Below, piece after piece: positions 1 through 9,130 of a DNA stretch of 64,000 bases (position 1 is the stretch's first letter; every line of letters begins with the position of its first letter). A model generated the notes under the pieces. That model was given only the letters and a program-made list of their open reading frames with translations, did not search any database and was not told the DNA's origin. Made by a program: the position numbers and the translations under genes. The stretch spans positions 1-64,000 of the forward strand of contig NZ_FNOK01000046.1 of the NCBI RefSeq assembly GCF_900106995.1, given 5' to 3'. This DNA comes from Saccharopolyspora shandongensis. GTDB lineage: Bacteria > Actinomycetota > Actinomycetes > Mycobacteriales > Pseudonocardiaceae.

Positions 1-432
1 CGCATCGCCTGCGACGCCGAGGTACTGCCGATCGTCCTCGACGGCGACAGCCTCCCACTGGACGTCGGCCGGGCAAAGCGAACCGCACCCACCCACATCC
101 GCATCGCACTACTCCGACGCGACGGCGTCTGCGCGTTCCCCGGGTGTGATCGGCCGCCGGGAACACCCGAAGCGCACCACGTCGAGCACTGGGTCGACGG
201 CGGCGCCACCGATCTGGACAACATGGTCATGCTCTGCGGTCACCACCACCGCACACTCCACAACCAGCGGTGGGAGATCGCCATGTGCGACGGGAGACCC
301 GAGTTCATTCCACCGCCCACAGTGGACCCCAGACGAACACCAAGACCAGGCGGCAGAGCACTGCCTGCCCGGCACCGCGAGTACCTCCGGGAGCTCATCC
401 CCGCGCCACGGGGCCCGGCGGGCGCGCCATGA
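1..432 (+). CDS. HNH endonuclease of the 13E12/DUF222 type, C-terminal part
   Basis: The gene is cut by the left window edge; 143 codons remain, open from base 1 to TGA at 430-432. They carry an HNH nuclease fold: a CxxxxC zinc knuckle (CAFPGC), the HHVEHW core with the catalytic His pair, and a downstream NMVMLCGHHHR segment. This arrangement is typical of the C-terminus of the 13E12 repeat (DUF222-HNH) proteins that occur in many copies in actinobacteria. The DUF222 part must lie upstream. The biological role of the family is poorly known; some copies behave as mobile or decaying repeats. The ending is Pro/Arg-rich and not conserved. Confidence 0.85.
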   Translation, partial: RIACDAEVLPIVLDGDSLPLDVGRAKRTAPTHIRIALLRRDGVCAFPGCDRPPGTPEAHHVEHWVDGGATDLDNMVMLCGHHHRTLHNQRWEIAMCDGRPEFIPPPTVDPRRTPRPGGRALPARHREYLRELIPAPRGPAGAP

Positions 433-505
433 TGCTCAGGTGGGTGTGGTCGTGGTGAGGACGTCGGACGTAGGATGTTCGGGCAACGGTGGTGGCGCTT
501 GATCG

Positions 506-1198
506 ATGGAGGGCTTGATGGCGGGTGGCGGCAAGTTGCTTCAGGACAAGGTCGTCGACCTGATCCTGGAGTCCGGCCTGGGGCCGGGCGCTCCGCTGCC
601 GAGCGAGCCGCAGCTGATGGCGCAGTTCGGCGCCAGTCGCAACTCCATCCGGGAGACGCTGCGGGCGTTGCACACCCTCGGCATCGTGGACATCCGGCAC
701 GGGTACGGGACCTTCGTCGGAGAAGCACCGGTGACAGCGCTGCTTCCTGGGTTGCTGTTCCGCGCTCGGCAGTCCGCTCGGCAGGACGCCTCCACGCTGG
801 CCGACTTCCTCCAGCTGCGGCGCATCCTGGAGACCGCGTTGATCTCCGAGGTGCCCCATCGCGCCGATGACGAGCTGATCGGCGAGCTCGAATCGTGCAT
901 CGCCGAGATGCGCAGCGGCGACGTCGTCGAGGCTGATCGGCGGTTTCACCAGGCCCTGTACCGGCCGGTCGGCAACGAGATCGCGGTGCAGCTCATCGAC
1001 CTGTTCTGGACCGTCTACCACCGCGTGGAGGCCGAGATCGATCCGCCTGAGGTGGTGCGCGACGAGATCGGCGACGAGCACCAGCGCATCGTCGACGCCA
1101 TTCGCGCCGGTGATTGCGACGCGGCGGCCGAGGAGATGACCAGGCACTTCTCCGACATAGAGCGGCGTTCGCGGCGCTTCGTCGACGAGCAGCAGTAG
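506..1198 (+). CDS. FadR-subfamily GntR transcriptional regulator
   Basis: A 230-residue regulator with an N-terminal winged helix of GntR type (LPSEPQLMAQFGASRNSIRETLRAL region, about residues 28-60) and an all-helical FCD effector domain from about residue 90. FCD metal/ligand residues are plausible in the RRFHQALY segment. Such proteins usually bind small organic acids. ATG at 506 is the longest start; ATG at 518 is preceded by GGAGGG at 508-513 and is an equally good choice. It ends six bases before the next regulator gene, so the two are probably co-transcribed. Confidence 0.9.
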   Translation: MEGLMAGGGKLLQDKVVDLILESGLGPGAPLPSEPQLMAQFGASRNSIRETLRALHTLGIVDIRHGYGTFVGEAPVTALLPGLLFRARQSARQDASTLADFLQLRRILETALISEVPHRADDELIGELESCIAEMRSGDVVEADRRFHQALYRPVGNEIAVQLIDLFWTVYHRVEAEIDPPEVVRDEIGDEHQRIVDAIRAGDCDAAAEEMTRHFSDIERRSRRFVDEQQ

Positions 1199-1204
1199 CC
1201 CGCC

Positions 1205-2212
1205 GTGGAGCAACTAGACGACCTCGATCGCCGGATCGTGGCCGCCCTGCAGATCAACGGCCGGGCGAGTTGGACCGACATCGCGGGCGTGGTGGACACC
1301 TCGGTGACCACGGTGGCCCGGCGCGCGCAACAGCTGCTGTCCGACGGGATCGTGCGGATCACCGCGCTGACCAGGATGCAGCAGGGCGGTGACGGCGACC
1401 TGTTCCTGGTTCGGGTGTCCTGCGCGGCCGGGCAGCAGTTGGCGACGGCCGCCGCGCTAGCGGATCGTCCGGACGTGCGCTTCCTGGCGGTGCTGACCGG
1501 CGAACACGACCTGATCGTCGAGGTCCAGGTCCCGAACGGGGTCGGGCTGCATGCGCTGCTGGTAGAGGAACTGCAAGGCATCCCGTGGGTGCGGGACAGC
1601 GTCGCCGACCTCGTGCTGCACACCTACAAGATCGGGCAGGACTGGAGCCGCCAGCTCCTCGGCAGCGCCGGTGTGCTGTCCGAGCCGCGCACGATGCACC
1701 TGTGCGAAGACTCGCACCTCGACGAGCTCGACGGCCGGATCGTCGCGTTGCTGCACGAGAACGGTCGCGCCGGTTTTCAGACTCTTGCCAAGCGGCTCGG
1801 GGTCAACGAGAGCACCGTGCGGCGGCGCTGCGAGGCGCTCTTCCGCCGGGGTTGCGTCGAGACCATGACGCTCGTACCTGCTGCTGCGCTCGGGTACGAG
1901 GCCGAGGTCTTGCTGTTCGTGTCCGTCGAGCCTTCGAGGCTGGAAGCCGTTGCCGCGCGGCTTTCCGAGCATCGCGGCGTCCGGTTCGTCGCCGCCTTGC
2001 TGGGTCAGTACTCGCTGGTCTGCGAGGTGATCATGCCGACCACCGCGGACCTCTACCGCTTCGTCACCGGCACCCTCGGCCGCATCGATGGGGTCCGCAG
2101 CTGGCAGGCGAACGTGGAGGCGCTGACCGTCAAACGCGGCTTCGTCGTGGTGCCCTGGGCGCAGGCCGCGCTGGCGAAGGCCCGGAATACTGCTGCCGGC
2201 GCAGCGGATTAG
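1205..2212 (+). CDS. Tandem Lrp/AsnC-family regulator (two full units)
   Basis: This 335-residue protein is twice the usual Lrp/AsnC length. The first unit has an AsnC-type HTH at about residues 3-50 and a RAM/ligand domain to about 150. A second HTH begins at about residue 174 (LDELDGRIVALLHENGRAG) and is followed by a second RAM domain. One chain therefore mimics a canonical dimer. The GTG start at 1205 follows the preceding regulator by six bases. Duplicated Lrp proteins are known in actinobacteria; the effector and targets cannot be read from sequence. The divergence between the two halves suggests an old duplication. Confidence 0.92.
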   Translation: MEQLDDLDRRIVAALQINGRASWTDIAGVVDTSVTTVARRAQQLLSDGIVRITALTRMQQGGDGDLFLVRVSCAAGQQLATAAALADRPDVRFLAVLTGEHDLIVEVQVPNGVGLHALLVEELQGIPWVRDSVADLVLHTYKIGQDWSRQLLGSAGVLSEPRTMHLCEDSHLDELDGRIVALLHENGRAGFQTLAKRLGVNESTVRRRCEALFRRGCVETMTLVPAAALGYEAEVLLFVSVEPSRLEAVAARLSEHRGVRFVAALLGQYSLVCEVIMPTTADLYRFVTGTLGRIDGVRSWQANVEALTVKRGFVVVPWAQAALAKARNTAAGAAD

Positions 2213-2230
2213 GCCCGTCGATTCCGCTTA

Positions 2231-2461
2231 TCAGGGTCCTACTGGCCACTCGACGGCGGAACCTTCGCCCTCGGGATCTCGCACCGGCGGGGTCAGGCGG
2301 GCGATGTGCTCGTCGATCAGTTCGTCCAGCTCCGCCAGGCGGGCGCGCAGCTCCTCGGTGCGGCGGCGCGACGCTCCCGGCAGCTGCGCCGCCAAGTGGC
2401 CGTACTCCGCGAGCACGCTGGGCAGGTCGCTGCCGTCCTGCTGCCTGGGGATGTGGTCCAT
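2231..2461 (-). CDS. Small charged hypothetical protein
   Basis: A 76-residue frame from ATG at 2461, preceded by AAGG. It is rich in Glu, Arg and Leu (SRRRTEELRARLAELDELIDEHIARL) and probably forms one long amphipathic helix or coiled coil. It fills the gap between two plus-strand genes and is read in the opposite direction. No family was recognised. An upstream in-frame ATG at 2566 exists but adds a low-complexity segment. It could be a small accessory protein or a chance frame. Confidence 0.5.
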   Translation of the reverse strand: MDHIPRQQDGSDLPSVLAEYGHLAAQLPGASRRRTEELRARLAELDELIDEHIARLTPPVRDPEGEGSAVEWPVGP

Positions 2462-2598
2462 GCCTTGATGGTGCGGTCCGTGGCGGGATTCGTCGATTCG
2501 ATCAGGCGGCGTCGATACGTCGCCGCCGGGGCCCGCCGAGCCCGGATATGCTCGCCTGGGGTTCACCCGGTGTGATGATTTTTTGGGAAGGTTGAGGT

Positions 2599-3813
2599 GT
2601 GGAGATGACCGACACGGCCGCGCTGGAGCGGGCCCGGGCGCTGCTCGCCGAGCACCCGGTGATCGACGGCCACAACGACCTGCCCTGGGCGCTGCGTGAG
2701 AACGTCGGCTACGACCTGGATCGCTGCGACATCTCCCAGGACCAGTCGGCGCTGCTGCACACCGACCTGGCGCGGCTGCGGGCCGGCGGCGTCGGCGGCC
2801 AGTTCTGGTCGGTGTACGTCAAGGCCGAGTTCCAGGGTGACAAGGCGGTCAGCGCGACCATCGAGCAGATCGACTGCGTGCGCGCTCTCGCCGCGCGCTA
2901 CCCGGAGCACCTGCAGCTGGCGAACACCGCCGACGAACTCGTGGCTGCCCGCGCTGCCGGCCGGATCGCCTCGCTGATGGGCGCCGAGGGCGGGCATTCC
3001 ATCGCGTGCTCGCTGGCCACCCTGCGCGCCCTGTACGAACTGGGCGTCCGTTACCTCACGCTCACCCACAACGACAACGTGCCGTGGGCCGACTCGGCCA
3101 CCGACGAACCGGCGGCGAACGGGCTGACGCGGTTCGGCGTCGAGGTGGTGCGCGAGATGAACCGGCTGGGCATGCTGGTCGACCTCTCGCACGTCGCCCC
3201 CGACACCATGCGGGACGCGCTGCGCGCCACCCGGGCCCCGGTGATCTTCTCGCACTCCTCGTCCCGGGCCGTCTGCGACCACCCGCGCAACATCCCCGAC
3301 GACGTGCTGGCCGCGCTGCCCGCCAACGGCGGCGTTGCGATGGCGACCTTCGTGCCGAAGTTCGTGCTCCCGGCGGCGATCGAATGGAGCAAGCAGGCCG
3401 AGTCCGTCCTCGCCGAGCGGGGCCTCCACGCGCTGGACACGACGCCCGAGGCGATGGAGGCGCTGCGGGCCTACGAGGACGCCAACCCGCGGCCGGTCGC
3501 CACCGTCGCGACCGTGGCCGACCACCTCGACCACATGCGCGAGGTGGCGGGCATCGACCACATCGGCATCGGCGGCGACTACGACGGCGTCGCCTTCACC
3601 CCGCAGGGCCTGGACGACGTCGCGAGCTACCCGAACCTGATCGCGGAACTGCTGACCCGCGGCTGGTCCGAGGCCGACCTCGCCAAGCTCACCTGGCACA
3701 ACGCCGTGCGCGTGCTCCGGGACGCGGAGGCCGTCGCCCGCGATCTCCAGCGCACCGAGCGCCCGTCGATCGCGACCATCGAGCAGCTGGACGGCACCGA
3801 CGGTCTTCGTTAG
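2599..3813 (+). CDS. Membrane dipeptidase (renal dipeptidase family, M19)
   Basis: A 404-residue zinc hydrolase that cleaves dipeptides, including D-residue and dehydropeptide substrates in characterised relatives. The binuclear zinc set is visible: HND at 25-27, the bridging Glu of EGGHS at 130, His of DLSH at 198 and His of FSHSS at 219, followed by the GIGGDYDG loop near the end. There is no signal peptide, so it acts in the cytoplasm. GTG at 2599 or ATG at 2605 can start it. A 37-base inverted repeat lies 14 bases past the stop. It stands alone between a regulator pair and an oxygenase operon. Confidence 0.95.
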   Translation: MEMTDTAALERARALLAEHPVIDGHNDLPWALRENVGYDLDRCDISQDQSALLHTDLARLRAGGVGGQFWSVYVKAEFQGDKAVSATIEQIDCVRALAARYPEHLQLANTADELVAARAAGRIASLMGAEGGHSIACSLATLRALYELGVRYLTLTHNDNVPWADSATDEPAANGLTRFGVEVVREMNRLGMLVDLSHVAPDTMRDALRATRAPVIFSHSSSRAVCDHPRNIPDDVLAALPANGGVAMATFVPKFVLPAAIEWSKQAESVLAERGLHALDTTPEAMEALRAYEDANPRPVATVATVADHLDHMREVAGIDHIGIGGDYDGVAFTPQGLDDVASYPNLIAELLTRGWSEADLAKLTWHNAVRVLRDAEAVARDLQRTERPSIATIEQLDGTDGLR

Positions 3814-3826
3814 ACCATTGGGGCGG

Positions 3827-3871
3827 GACGGTGAGACATCTGTTGACCCGATGTCTCACCGTCGTTAGCTT
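3827..3871 (+). promoter_or_regulatory. 13-bp inverted repeat over a candidate promoter of the MpaB/TetR operon
   Basis: The arms GACGGTGAGACAT (3827-3839) and its exact complement (3851-3863) are separated by 11 bases. The sequence TTGACC (3843-3848) falls in the loop and, 17 bases on, TAGCTT (3866-3871) gives a -10-like box. GTG of the oxygenase gene lies 30 bases downstream. Since a TetR gene is the second gene of the operon, the site may be its operator. It could equally be the terminator of the dipeptidase gene, though no T-run follows. Confidence 0.55.
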
Positions 3872-3900
3872 CGGGGCGTCGGACACCCGCCCGAGACGAG

Positions 3901-4800
3901 GTGCTGCGAATGAGGCGTTTCGACCGGCTGGAGCGGATCCTCCAACTCGATCCCGACCGCGATTGCGAGGAGATCTACCGGCTGCTCGCCGAGTGCGAAT
4001 TCCCCTGGGACATCACGAAAGCCCTGGAGTTCGCGCTGTTCCGCACCTACGCGGTGCCCAGCATCGGCCGCTTGCTCGACCGCACCGGCGAGTTCACGCA
4101 CGCCGCGCAGAAGCGCTACGACGACACCGTGCTCATCCTGTTCGAGATCTTCCACTGGGGCACCGAGAGCGACCGCGGGCGGCAGGCGCTGGAGCAGCTC
4201 AACGCCATCCACGGCAGGTTCCGGATCAGCAACGAGGATTACGTCTACACCCTGTCGACGTTCGTCGTGACGCCCGTGCGCTGGATCGGCCAGTTCGGCT
4301 GGCGGAAGCTGCACCCGCGTGAGGTGCGGGCGCTGACCAACACGATGCGGCGGCTCGGTGAGGGCATGAAGCTCTCCGGCATTCCGGAGACCTACGCGGA
4401 TTTCGAGCGGTTCTTCGACGACTACGAGCGCGAGCACTTCACGTTCGACGCGGGCGGACGCCGGGTCGCCGACGCGACGCTGGAGCTGTTCGGCGCCTGG
4501 TACCCGAGCCTGCTGTCGCCGGCCGTGGCGCGCGCGGCGCGGTTCCTGATGGAGCCGCACCTGCTGACCGCCTTCGGCTTCCCACAGGTCGCGGGCGTCG
4601 GCCGCAAGGCCGCCGAGGCGGCGCTGAAGGTGCGCGCCGGGCTGGTGCGGATGGGCCCGGCCCGGCCGGATTCCCGCCCGGTGGCCCCGGATCCGCTGTC
4701 CTATCCGGACGGTTACGAGATCGCCGACCTCGGACCGGACTCGTTCCACCGCTACCAGGCCAAACGCCGGGCGAAGCAGGCCTGCCCGGTGGCCACATGA
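3901..4800 (+). CDS. MpaB/DUF2236-family oxygenase
   Basis: A 299-residue protein of the DUF2236 family, which includes the fungal MpaB oxygenase and is related to the haem-containing latex-clearing proteins (Lcp). Typical features are the N-terminal helical part with FALFRTYAVPSIGRLL, the AIHGRF histidine segment (about residue 103), and the GIPETYADFERFFDDYE motif. No signal peptide is seen. The substrate is unknown; related enzymes oxidise lipids or polyprenoids. It starts with GTG and shares ATGA with the following TetR gene, so the regulator probably controls it. Confidence 0.85.
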   Translation: MLRMRRFDRLERILQLDPDRDCEEIYRLLAECEFPWDITKALEFALFRTYAVPSIGRLLDRTGEFTHAAQKRYDDTVLILFEIFHWGTESDRGRQALEQLNAIHGRFRISNEDYVYTLSTFVVTPVRWIGQFGWRKLHPREVRALTNTMRRLGEGMKLSGIPETYADFERFFDDYEREHFTFDAGGRRVADATLELFGAWYPSLLSPAVARAARFLMEPHLLTAFGFPQVAGVGRKAAEAALKVRAGLVRMGPARPDSRPVAPDPLSYPDGYEIADLGPDSFHRYQAKRRAKQACPVAT

Positions 4801-5408
4801 AGCCTGACGCGCTGGAAGGTGCGCTGCGGCGCCCGTTCGCGGAACCGGCGAGCGATCGAGTGCTGGACGCGGCGCGGGAGGCGTTCGAGGACGTCGGCAT
4901 CCAGCGGACGACGATGCGCGACATCGCCCGCCGCGCCGGGCTCGGGCGCGCCACGGTGTACCGCCGCTACCCGGACCGGGACGCGGTCGTGGCTGCCGTG
5001 CTGCTGCGGGAGGTCCGCGTCTTCCTCGCCTGGCTGGACGAGCGGATCGACCACATCGAGGATCCCGCCGAGCAGATCGCGGAGTGCTTCGTCGCGGTCG
5101 TCACCGGGCTGCGCGGGCATTCGCTGTTGAACCGGTTGCTGACGCTCGAACCGGCGGCGGCGCTGCCGGCGGTGACCGTGGACGCCGGTGCTGTTCTGGC
5201 CGTCGCCCGCGGCTACTTCGCGGCGAAGCTGCGCGAGCACCAGCAGGCCGGTCGGCTGCGGAGCTTCGATCCCGAGCCCGCCGCAGAGGTGTTCGTGCGG
5301 CTGGCGCACTCGATGCTGCTCAGCCCGCCCGGCTGCATCCCGGCGGACGACGACGCGCGGTCCCGCGCCTTCGCCCGCGCCCACCTGGTTCCCGTGGTCA
5401 CCGGTTAG
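4797..5408 (+). CDS. TetR-family transcriptional regulator
   Basis: A 203-residue TetR-type repressor. The helix-turn-helix is at about residues 30-60 (TTMRDIARRAGLGRATVYRRYPDRD), followed by a divergent helical ligand domain. ATG at 4797 overlaps the stop of the oxygenase gene, so the pair is translationally coupled and probably autoregulated through the inverted repeat at 3827-3863. Its TAG overlaps the stop codon of the last gene of the convergent mce operon, leaving no room for a separate terminator. Confidence 0.93.
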   Translation: MKPDALEGALRRPFAEPASDRVLDAAREAFEDVGIQRTTMRDIARRAGLGRATVYRRYPDRDAVVAAVLLREVRVFLAWLDERIDHIEDPAEQIAECFVAVVTGLRGHSLLNRLLTLEPAAALPAVTVDAGAVLAVARGYFAAKLREHQQAGRLRSFDPEPAAEVFVRLAHSMLLSPPGCIPADDDARSRAFARAHLVPVVTG

Positions 5409-5920
5409 AGCAGCTTGATGTCGTCGATGAGCCAGCGGTCGTCGACCTGCACGAGGGTCATCTGCATGCGGTTGCGGTCGATGCGCGGCTGCGGCGTGTT
5501 GACGTTGGTGATCTGCTGGTCGACGAACAGCGCCACCACGGCGCGCTGCTGATCCGACTCGACGATGCCCGCCGACAGCACCGAGCCGTGAGAGACCGCC
5601 CGGTTCTGCTTGATCAGCTCGGTGAGCCCGGCGCTGATCTGCTTGTACTGCTCGGCGAACTGGCCGTGCGAGTTCGCGGTCACCGCGGCGAAGTTCCGGT
5701 CCAGTTCGTTGAAGTCGTAAGTGGACAGATCGGTGGCGTAGGTGCGGGCCGCCTCCAGCGCGCCGGAGCGGGCTTGTGCGGCCGAGTGTTCCTGGCGCAG
5801 CTGCCAGCCGAGATAGCCGATGGCGCCCAGGACCACTACGACCAGCGCGAGCACCGGTAGTGGCCTGCGGCGTCGTTGCGGCTTGGTTTCCCGTTCGGCT
5901 GCGGTGGCGGTGGCGGTCAT
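5405..5920 (-). CDS. Mce-associated membrane protein (Mam type)
   Basis: A 171-residue protein with a short basic N-terminus, one transmembrane helix (about residues 22-42) and an extracytoplasmic domain that resembles the SnoaL/NTF2-like fold of Mce-associated proteins (YATDLSTYDFNELDRNF; final RWLIDDIKLL). Such proteins stabilise Mce complexes in mycobacteria. ATG overlaps the mceF stop by one base, so it is the last gene of the operon. Its stop overlaps that of the convergent tetR. Confidence 0.9.
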   Translation of the reverse strand: MTATATAAERETKPQRRRRPLPVLALVVVVLGAIGYLGWQLRQEHSAAQARSGALEAARTYATDLSTYDFNELDRNFAAVTANSHGQFAEQYKQISAGLTELIKQNRAVSHGSVLSAGIVESDQQRAVVALFVDQQITNVNTPQPRIDRNRMQMTLVQVDDRWLIDDIKLL

Positions 5921-7038
5921 CAGCGAACTCCTTGCAGCGGAATCGAATACCAGGGACCCGGGCGCGGCGCGTTGGCCGCGCCGCGCTGGCCGAAGTTCGG
6001 CTGGTCGGCGGGGCAGTGCCAGTCGAGCCCGGCCTCGCGGGGAGCCACTTCGGTGGGGGAGCGGCGTTCCTGCGGCGTGGCGCAGATCGGGCCCTGCGTG
6101 CCGACGAGGTAGAAGTCCGCGGTGTCGCCGTGCACCACGCCGCCCAGCCCGGACAGCCCGGCGGGCAGCGAGATGATCAGCTGCTCCAGCGCGGGCGCGC
6201 GGACGGCGACGATCTGGCTGGTGGTCACCAGGTTGCCCAGCAGGGCGGTGGCCGCCGGGTCGCTGCGCGCGAACAGGTCCGCGAGCTGTCTGGTGGCGCC
6301 CGGCGCGGTGTCCAGGATCTGGTTGATCGCCGGTTCGCTCTCCCGGATCTGATCGCTCAGCGAGCGCAGGCCCGCCGCCAGGTCGCGGATCCGATTGCCC
6401 CGCGCGCCGTCGGGGCCGACGAGCGTCCGCGTCCCGTCGACCACGCCTTGCAGCTGCGGCTGCCCTTCCCGCAACACCTTCAGCAGCGTCGCCGAGTCGT
6501 CCAGGATGCGGGCGAGTTCCGGGCCGGCGTCCTGCAGTCCGGTGGCCAGGGCGTCGGTGACCGTCGCGACGTCCTCCGGCCGCAGCTGCTCGCTGAGCTC
6601 GGTGAAGTGCACCAGCATGGTTTCCAGCGGCATCGGCCGTTCGGTCCGATCCCGCTCGATGACGCTCCCGTCGCGCAGGTAGGGGCCGGAGTCGTGTTCC
6701 GGTTGCAGGTCGACGGTCTGCAGCGCCAGCGGCGTGGCCATGCTGACCACCGCCCTGGTGTCGGCCGGAACCCTGGTGTCGGGATTCAGCGCCAGCCGCA
6801 CCGAAACCCCGCCACCGCCCGGGTCGAGCCGCACGTCGGAGACGGTCCCGATCACCAAGCCCCGGTAGGTGACCTGGGAGGTCGGCGTGATCGACGCGCT
6901 GTCGGCCATCCGCATGGTGACCCGCATCGGCTCGCGCAGCGCCTGCGGGCCGGCCACGTTCGTGACCACGTAGTACGTGCACGCGATGCTGATCACCAGG
7001 AAGAGCGCGAGTTGCGCCAGGGTGAGGCGGCGGTTCAT
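5920..7038 (-). CDS. mceF: Mce-family protein, MceF position
   Basis: A 372-residue Mce protein: one N-terminal transmembrane anchor (residues 7-28), an MlaD domain (about 35-115, YRGLVIGTVSDVRLDPGGGG) and a helical region with periodic heptads that forms the lipid tunnel in characterised complexes. The last 60 residues are Pro/Cys-containing and variable. The start has GAGGAGG seven bases upstream and overlaps the mceE stop as ATGA. It is the sixth Mce protein of a complete A-F set. Confidence 0.95.
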   Translation of the reverse strand: MNRRLTLAQLALFLVISIACTYYVVTNVAGPQALREPMRVTMRMADSASITPTSQVTYRGLVIGTVSDVRLDPGGGGVSVRLALNPDTRVPADTRAVVSMATPLALQTVDLQPEHDSGPYLRDGSVIERDRTERPMPLETMLVHFTELSEQLRPEDVATVTDALATGLQDAGPELARILDDSATLLKVLREGQPQLQGVVDGTRTLVGPDGARGNRIRDLAAGLRSLSDQIRESEPAINQILDTAPGATRQLADLFARSDPAATALLGNLVTTSQIVAVRAPALEQLIISLPAGLSGLGGVVHGDTADFYLVGTQGPICATPQERRSPTEVAPREAGLDWHCPADQPNFGQRGAANAPRPGPWYSIPLQGVR

Positions 7039-8060
7039 CGGGTGCCTCCTCGCAGGATCGCGCTCACGCCGCCCTGGCCGGGCGGTGGCATCGGGGCGCC
7101 GGGGGCGAGCAGTTGCACGACGGTGCCCGGCACGTCGAGCGTGCCGTTGAACAGCAGGTAGTCGCCGGGCGCTGCCTGCTGGAACAACCCGTAGAACCGG
7201 CGCAGCGACTGCACCGTGGTGCCGATGCTGCCGTCCAGGGCCTGCAGATCCGCCAGCACCGGCCGGAACTGCTCGACCTGCCGCGTCAGGGACTCGTCGG
7301 TCTGGTCCAGCAGGGCGGCGGTGGCGTTGCTCAGCGAAGCGGTGTCGTCCAGCAGCGCGGTGAACCGCTCGCGTTCCGCCAGCAGCGCGTCGATCGCGGG
7401 CCGGACCTGCGTCAGCGCCGCGTCCAGGACGGCCTGGTTCTCCGCCAGGTGCCGGGAGGTGGCGTGCACCGAATCGATCAGCCCGGTGAGCTCGTCGCGG
7501 TGCTGGTCCAGCGAGGTCAGGATGTGCTCCAGGCGGCCCAGCAGGTCCCGCGTCTGCTGTTCGCGGCCGGCGAGCGCGGTGTTGAGCTCGGTGACGATGG
7601 TCCGCGCCTGGTCCAGGCCGGAGCCGTTGAGCAGGGTGGCGACCGCGGCGAGCGCGTTCTCGACGTCCGGGCCGCGGGAGGTCCGCTCGATCGGGATGAC
7701 CGATCCGTCGCCGAGCACCTCGTCGTCCGATGTGGACGGTGGTTGCAGGATGACGAACTCCTCGCCCAGCGGGGAGGCGAGCTCCAGGCGCGCGGTGGTG
7801 CCGGCGGGCAGCCTGACGTCCCGGTCGATGTCGAGCGTCACGACGGCGCGGAAGTCCGCGGTGCCGATGTCCGCCACCCGGCCCACCACGGCCTGCCCGA
7901 TCCGCACCGCGCCGCCCATCGGCAGCCGCCCGGCGTCGGAGAACACCGCGGTGACCTGGTACCCGGAACCGCCGTCGCCGACCGGCAGGTTCTGCAGGCT
8001 CAGCCCGCACGAACTCGTCAGGAGCACCGCCGCGAGCACTGCGGGCGCGGACCGGTTCAT
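7035..8060 (-). CDS. mceE: Mce-family lipoprotein, MceE position
   Basis: A 341-residue Mce protein whose N-terminus ends in TSSC (Cys18), a lipobox-like site. This agrees with the rule that the fifth Mce protein of an operon is a lipoprotein (LprK type). The MlaD domain follows (GGAVRIGQAVVGRVADIG), then a long helical segment (residues 150-290) and a Pro/Gly-rich end. It overlaps both neighbours by four bases (ATGA), so it should be made in step with the other subunits. Confidence 0.95.
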   Translation of the reverse strand: MNRSAPAVLAAVLLTSSCGLSLQNLPVGDGGSGYQVTAVFSDAGRLPMGGAVRIGQAVVGRVADIGTADFRAVVTLDIDRDVRLPAGTTARLELASPLGEEFVILQPPSTSDDEVLGDGSVIPIERTSRGPDVENALAAVATLLNGSGLDQARTIVTELNTALAGREQQTRDLLGRLEHILTSLDQHRDELTGLIDSVHATSRHLAENQAVLDAALTQVRPAIDALLAERERFTALLDDTASLSNATAALLDQTDESLTRQVEQFRPVLADLQALDGSIGTTVQSLRRFYGLFQQAAPGDYLLFNGTLDVPGTVVQLLAPGAPMPPPGQGGVSAILRGGTR

Positions 8061-9130
8061 CGGCCACCTCCGAGCAGCGCGCGCAGGGGTTCGACGTCCG
8101 GCGGGAACGGGACGGGGTTGGTGATGCCCGCTCCGGTGCACAGCGGCAGCGGCAGCCGGCGGCACAGCTGCGCGGTGGTGTCGAACTGGCTGAGGTTGGC
8201 GGAGATGTTCAGCCGCAGCCGGAGGCGTTCGTCCTCGGTGATCGCGCGGTCGAAGTTGTCCATCGCCAGCGGCATCGTGTCCAGCGTTTCGGCGAGTTCC
8301 TGCTGCCGGGCGGCCAGCGTGCCGGTGAGCTGCGCGAGCCGGCCGACGTCGCCGCCGAGCTGCTCGCCGTGCCGCCGCAGCAGGCCGTCGACGGCGACCA
8401 GCACGTTGGAGAGCTTGCCGATGGCGTCGCCGATCTCCTGCTGCTGCGCCTGGAAGTCCGCTCCCGCTTGCGCGGTCGAGGCGGCCAGCGACTCCACGGT
8501 GCCCCGGTGCTGGACGAGGACCTGCACGAGCCGGTCCAGGTTCTCCAGCAGCGCACCGAGATCGCCGCTGCCGCCGGCCAGCACCTCGCTGGCCCGCGAG
8601 ACGTTGGTGATCGCGTCGCGGATCTGCGGGCCCTGCCCGTCCAGCGCCGCCGCGCTGCTGCGCAACAGGCGGTCGAGCACGCCGGGATCGCCACCGGACG
8701 GGCCGACGGCGCTCAGCAGCGCGTCCAGCGACTTCGCGAGCTGGTCGAAGCGGATGGGGGAGCGGGTGCGCTCCACCGGGATCACCGCGCCGTCGGCCAG
8801 CCGGGGCCCGCCGGTGTAGGCGGGGCCGAGCTCGACGTAGCGGTCGCTGATGATCGCCGGGCTCATGATGTAGGCCCGCGCGTCGGCGGGCAGCGCGATG
8901 TCCGCGGGCATGCTCATCCGCACTCGCACCGTCGCGCCCTGCGGCTGCACCGACTCGACCCGGCCGACCTCGACGCCGAGGATCGCGACGCGGTTGCCGG
9001 GGAAGATGCCGTCCGCGAGGGCGAAATCGGCGGAGATCTCCAGATCGGCGCGGGGCGCCAGCACGCCGAACCAGCCGCCGGTGATCAGCGCGACCAGCAC
9101 GACGCACGCGATCAGCGTTCTGCGGCTCAT
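8057..9130 (-). CDS. mceD: Mce-family protein, MceD position
   Basis: A 357-residue Mce protein with an N-terminal signal anchor (about residues 5-24), an MlaD domain (GNRVAILGVEVGRVESVQPQG) and a helical domain with many Gln/Leu heptads (about 150-290). Near the C-terminus two Cys residues (QLCRRLPLPLCTG) may form a disulfide outside the membrane. ATGA overlaps link it to mceC and mceE. Its lipid substrate is unknown. Confidence 0.95.
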   Translation of the reverse strand: MSRRTLIACVVLVALITGGWFGVLAPRADLEISADFALADGIFPGNRVAILGVEVGRVESVQPQGATVRVRMSMPADIALPADARAYIMSPAIISDRYVELGPAYTGGPRLADGAVIPVERTRSPIRFDQLAKSLDALLSAVGPSGGDPGVLDRLLRSSAAALDGQGPQIRDAITNVSRASEVLAGGSGDLGALLENLDRLVQVLVQHRGTVESLAASTAQAGADFQAQQQEIGDAIGKLSNVLVAVDGLLRRHGEQLGGDVGRLAQLTGTLAARQQELAETLDTMPLAMDNFDRAITEDERLRLRLNISANLSQFDTTAQLCRRLPLPLCTGAGITNPVPFPPDVEPLRALLGGGR

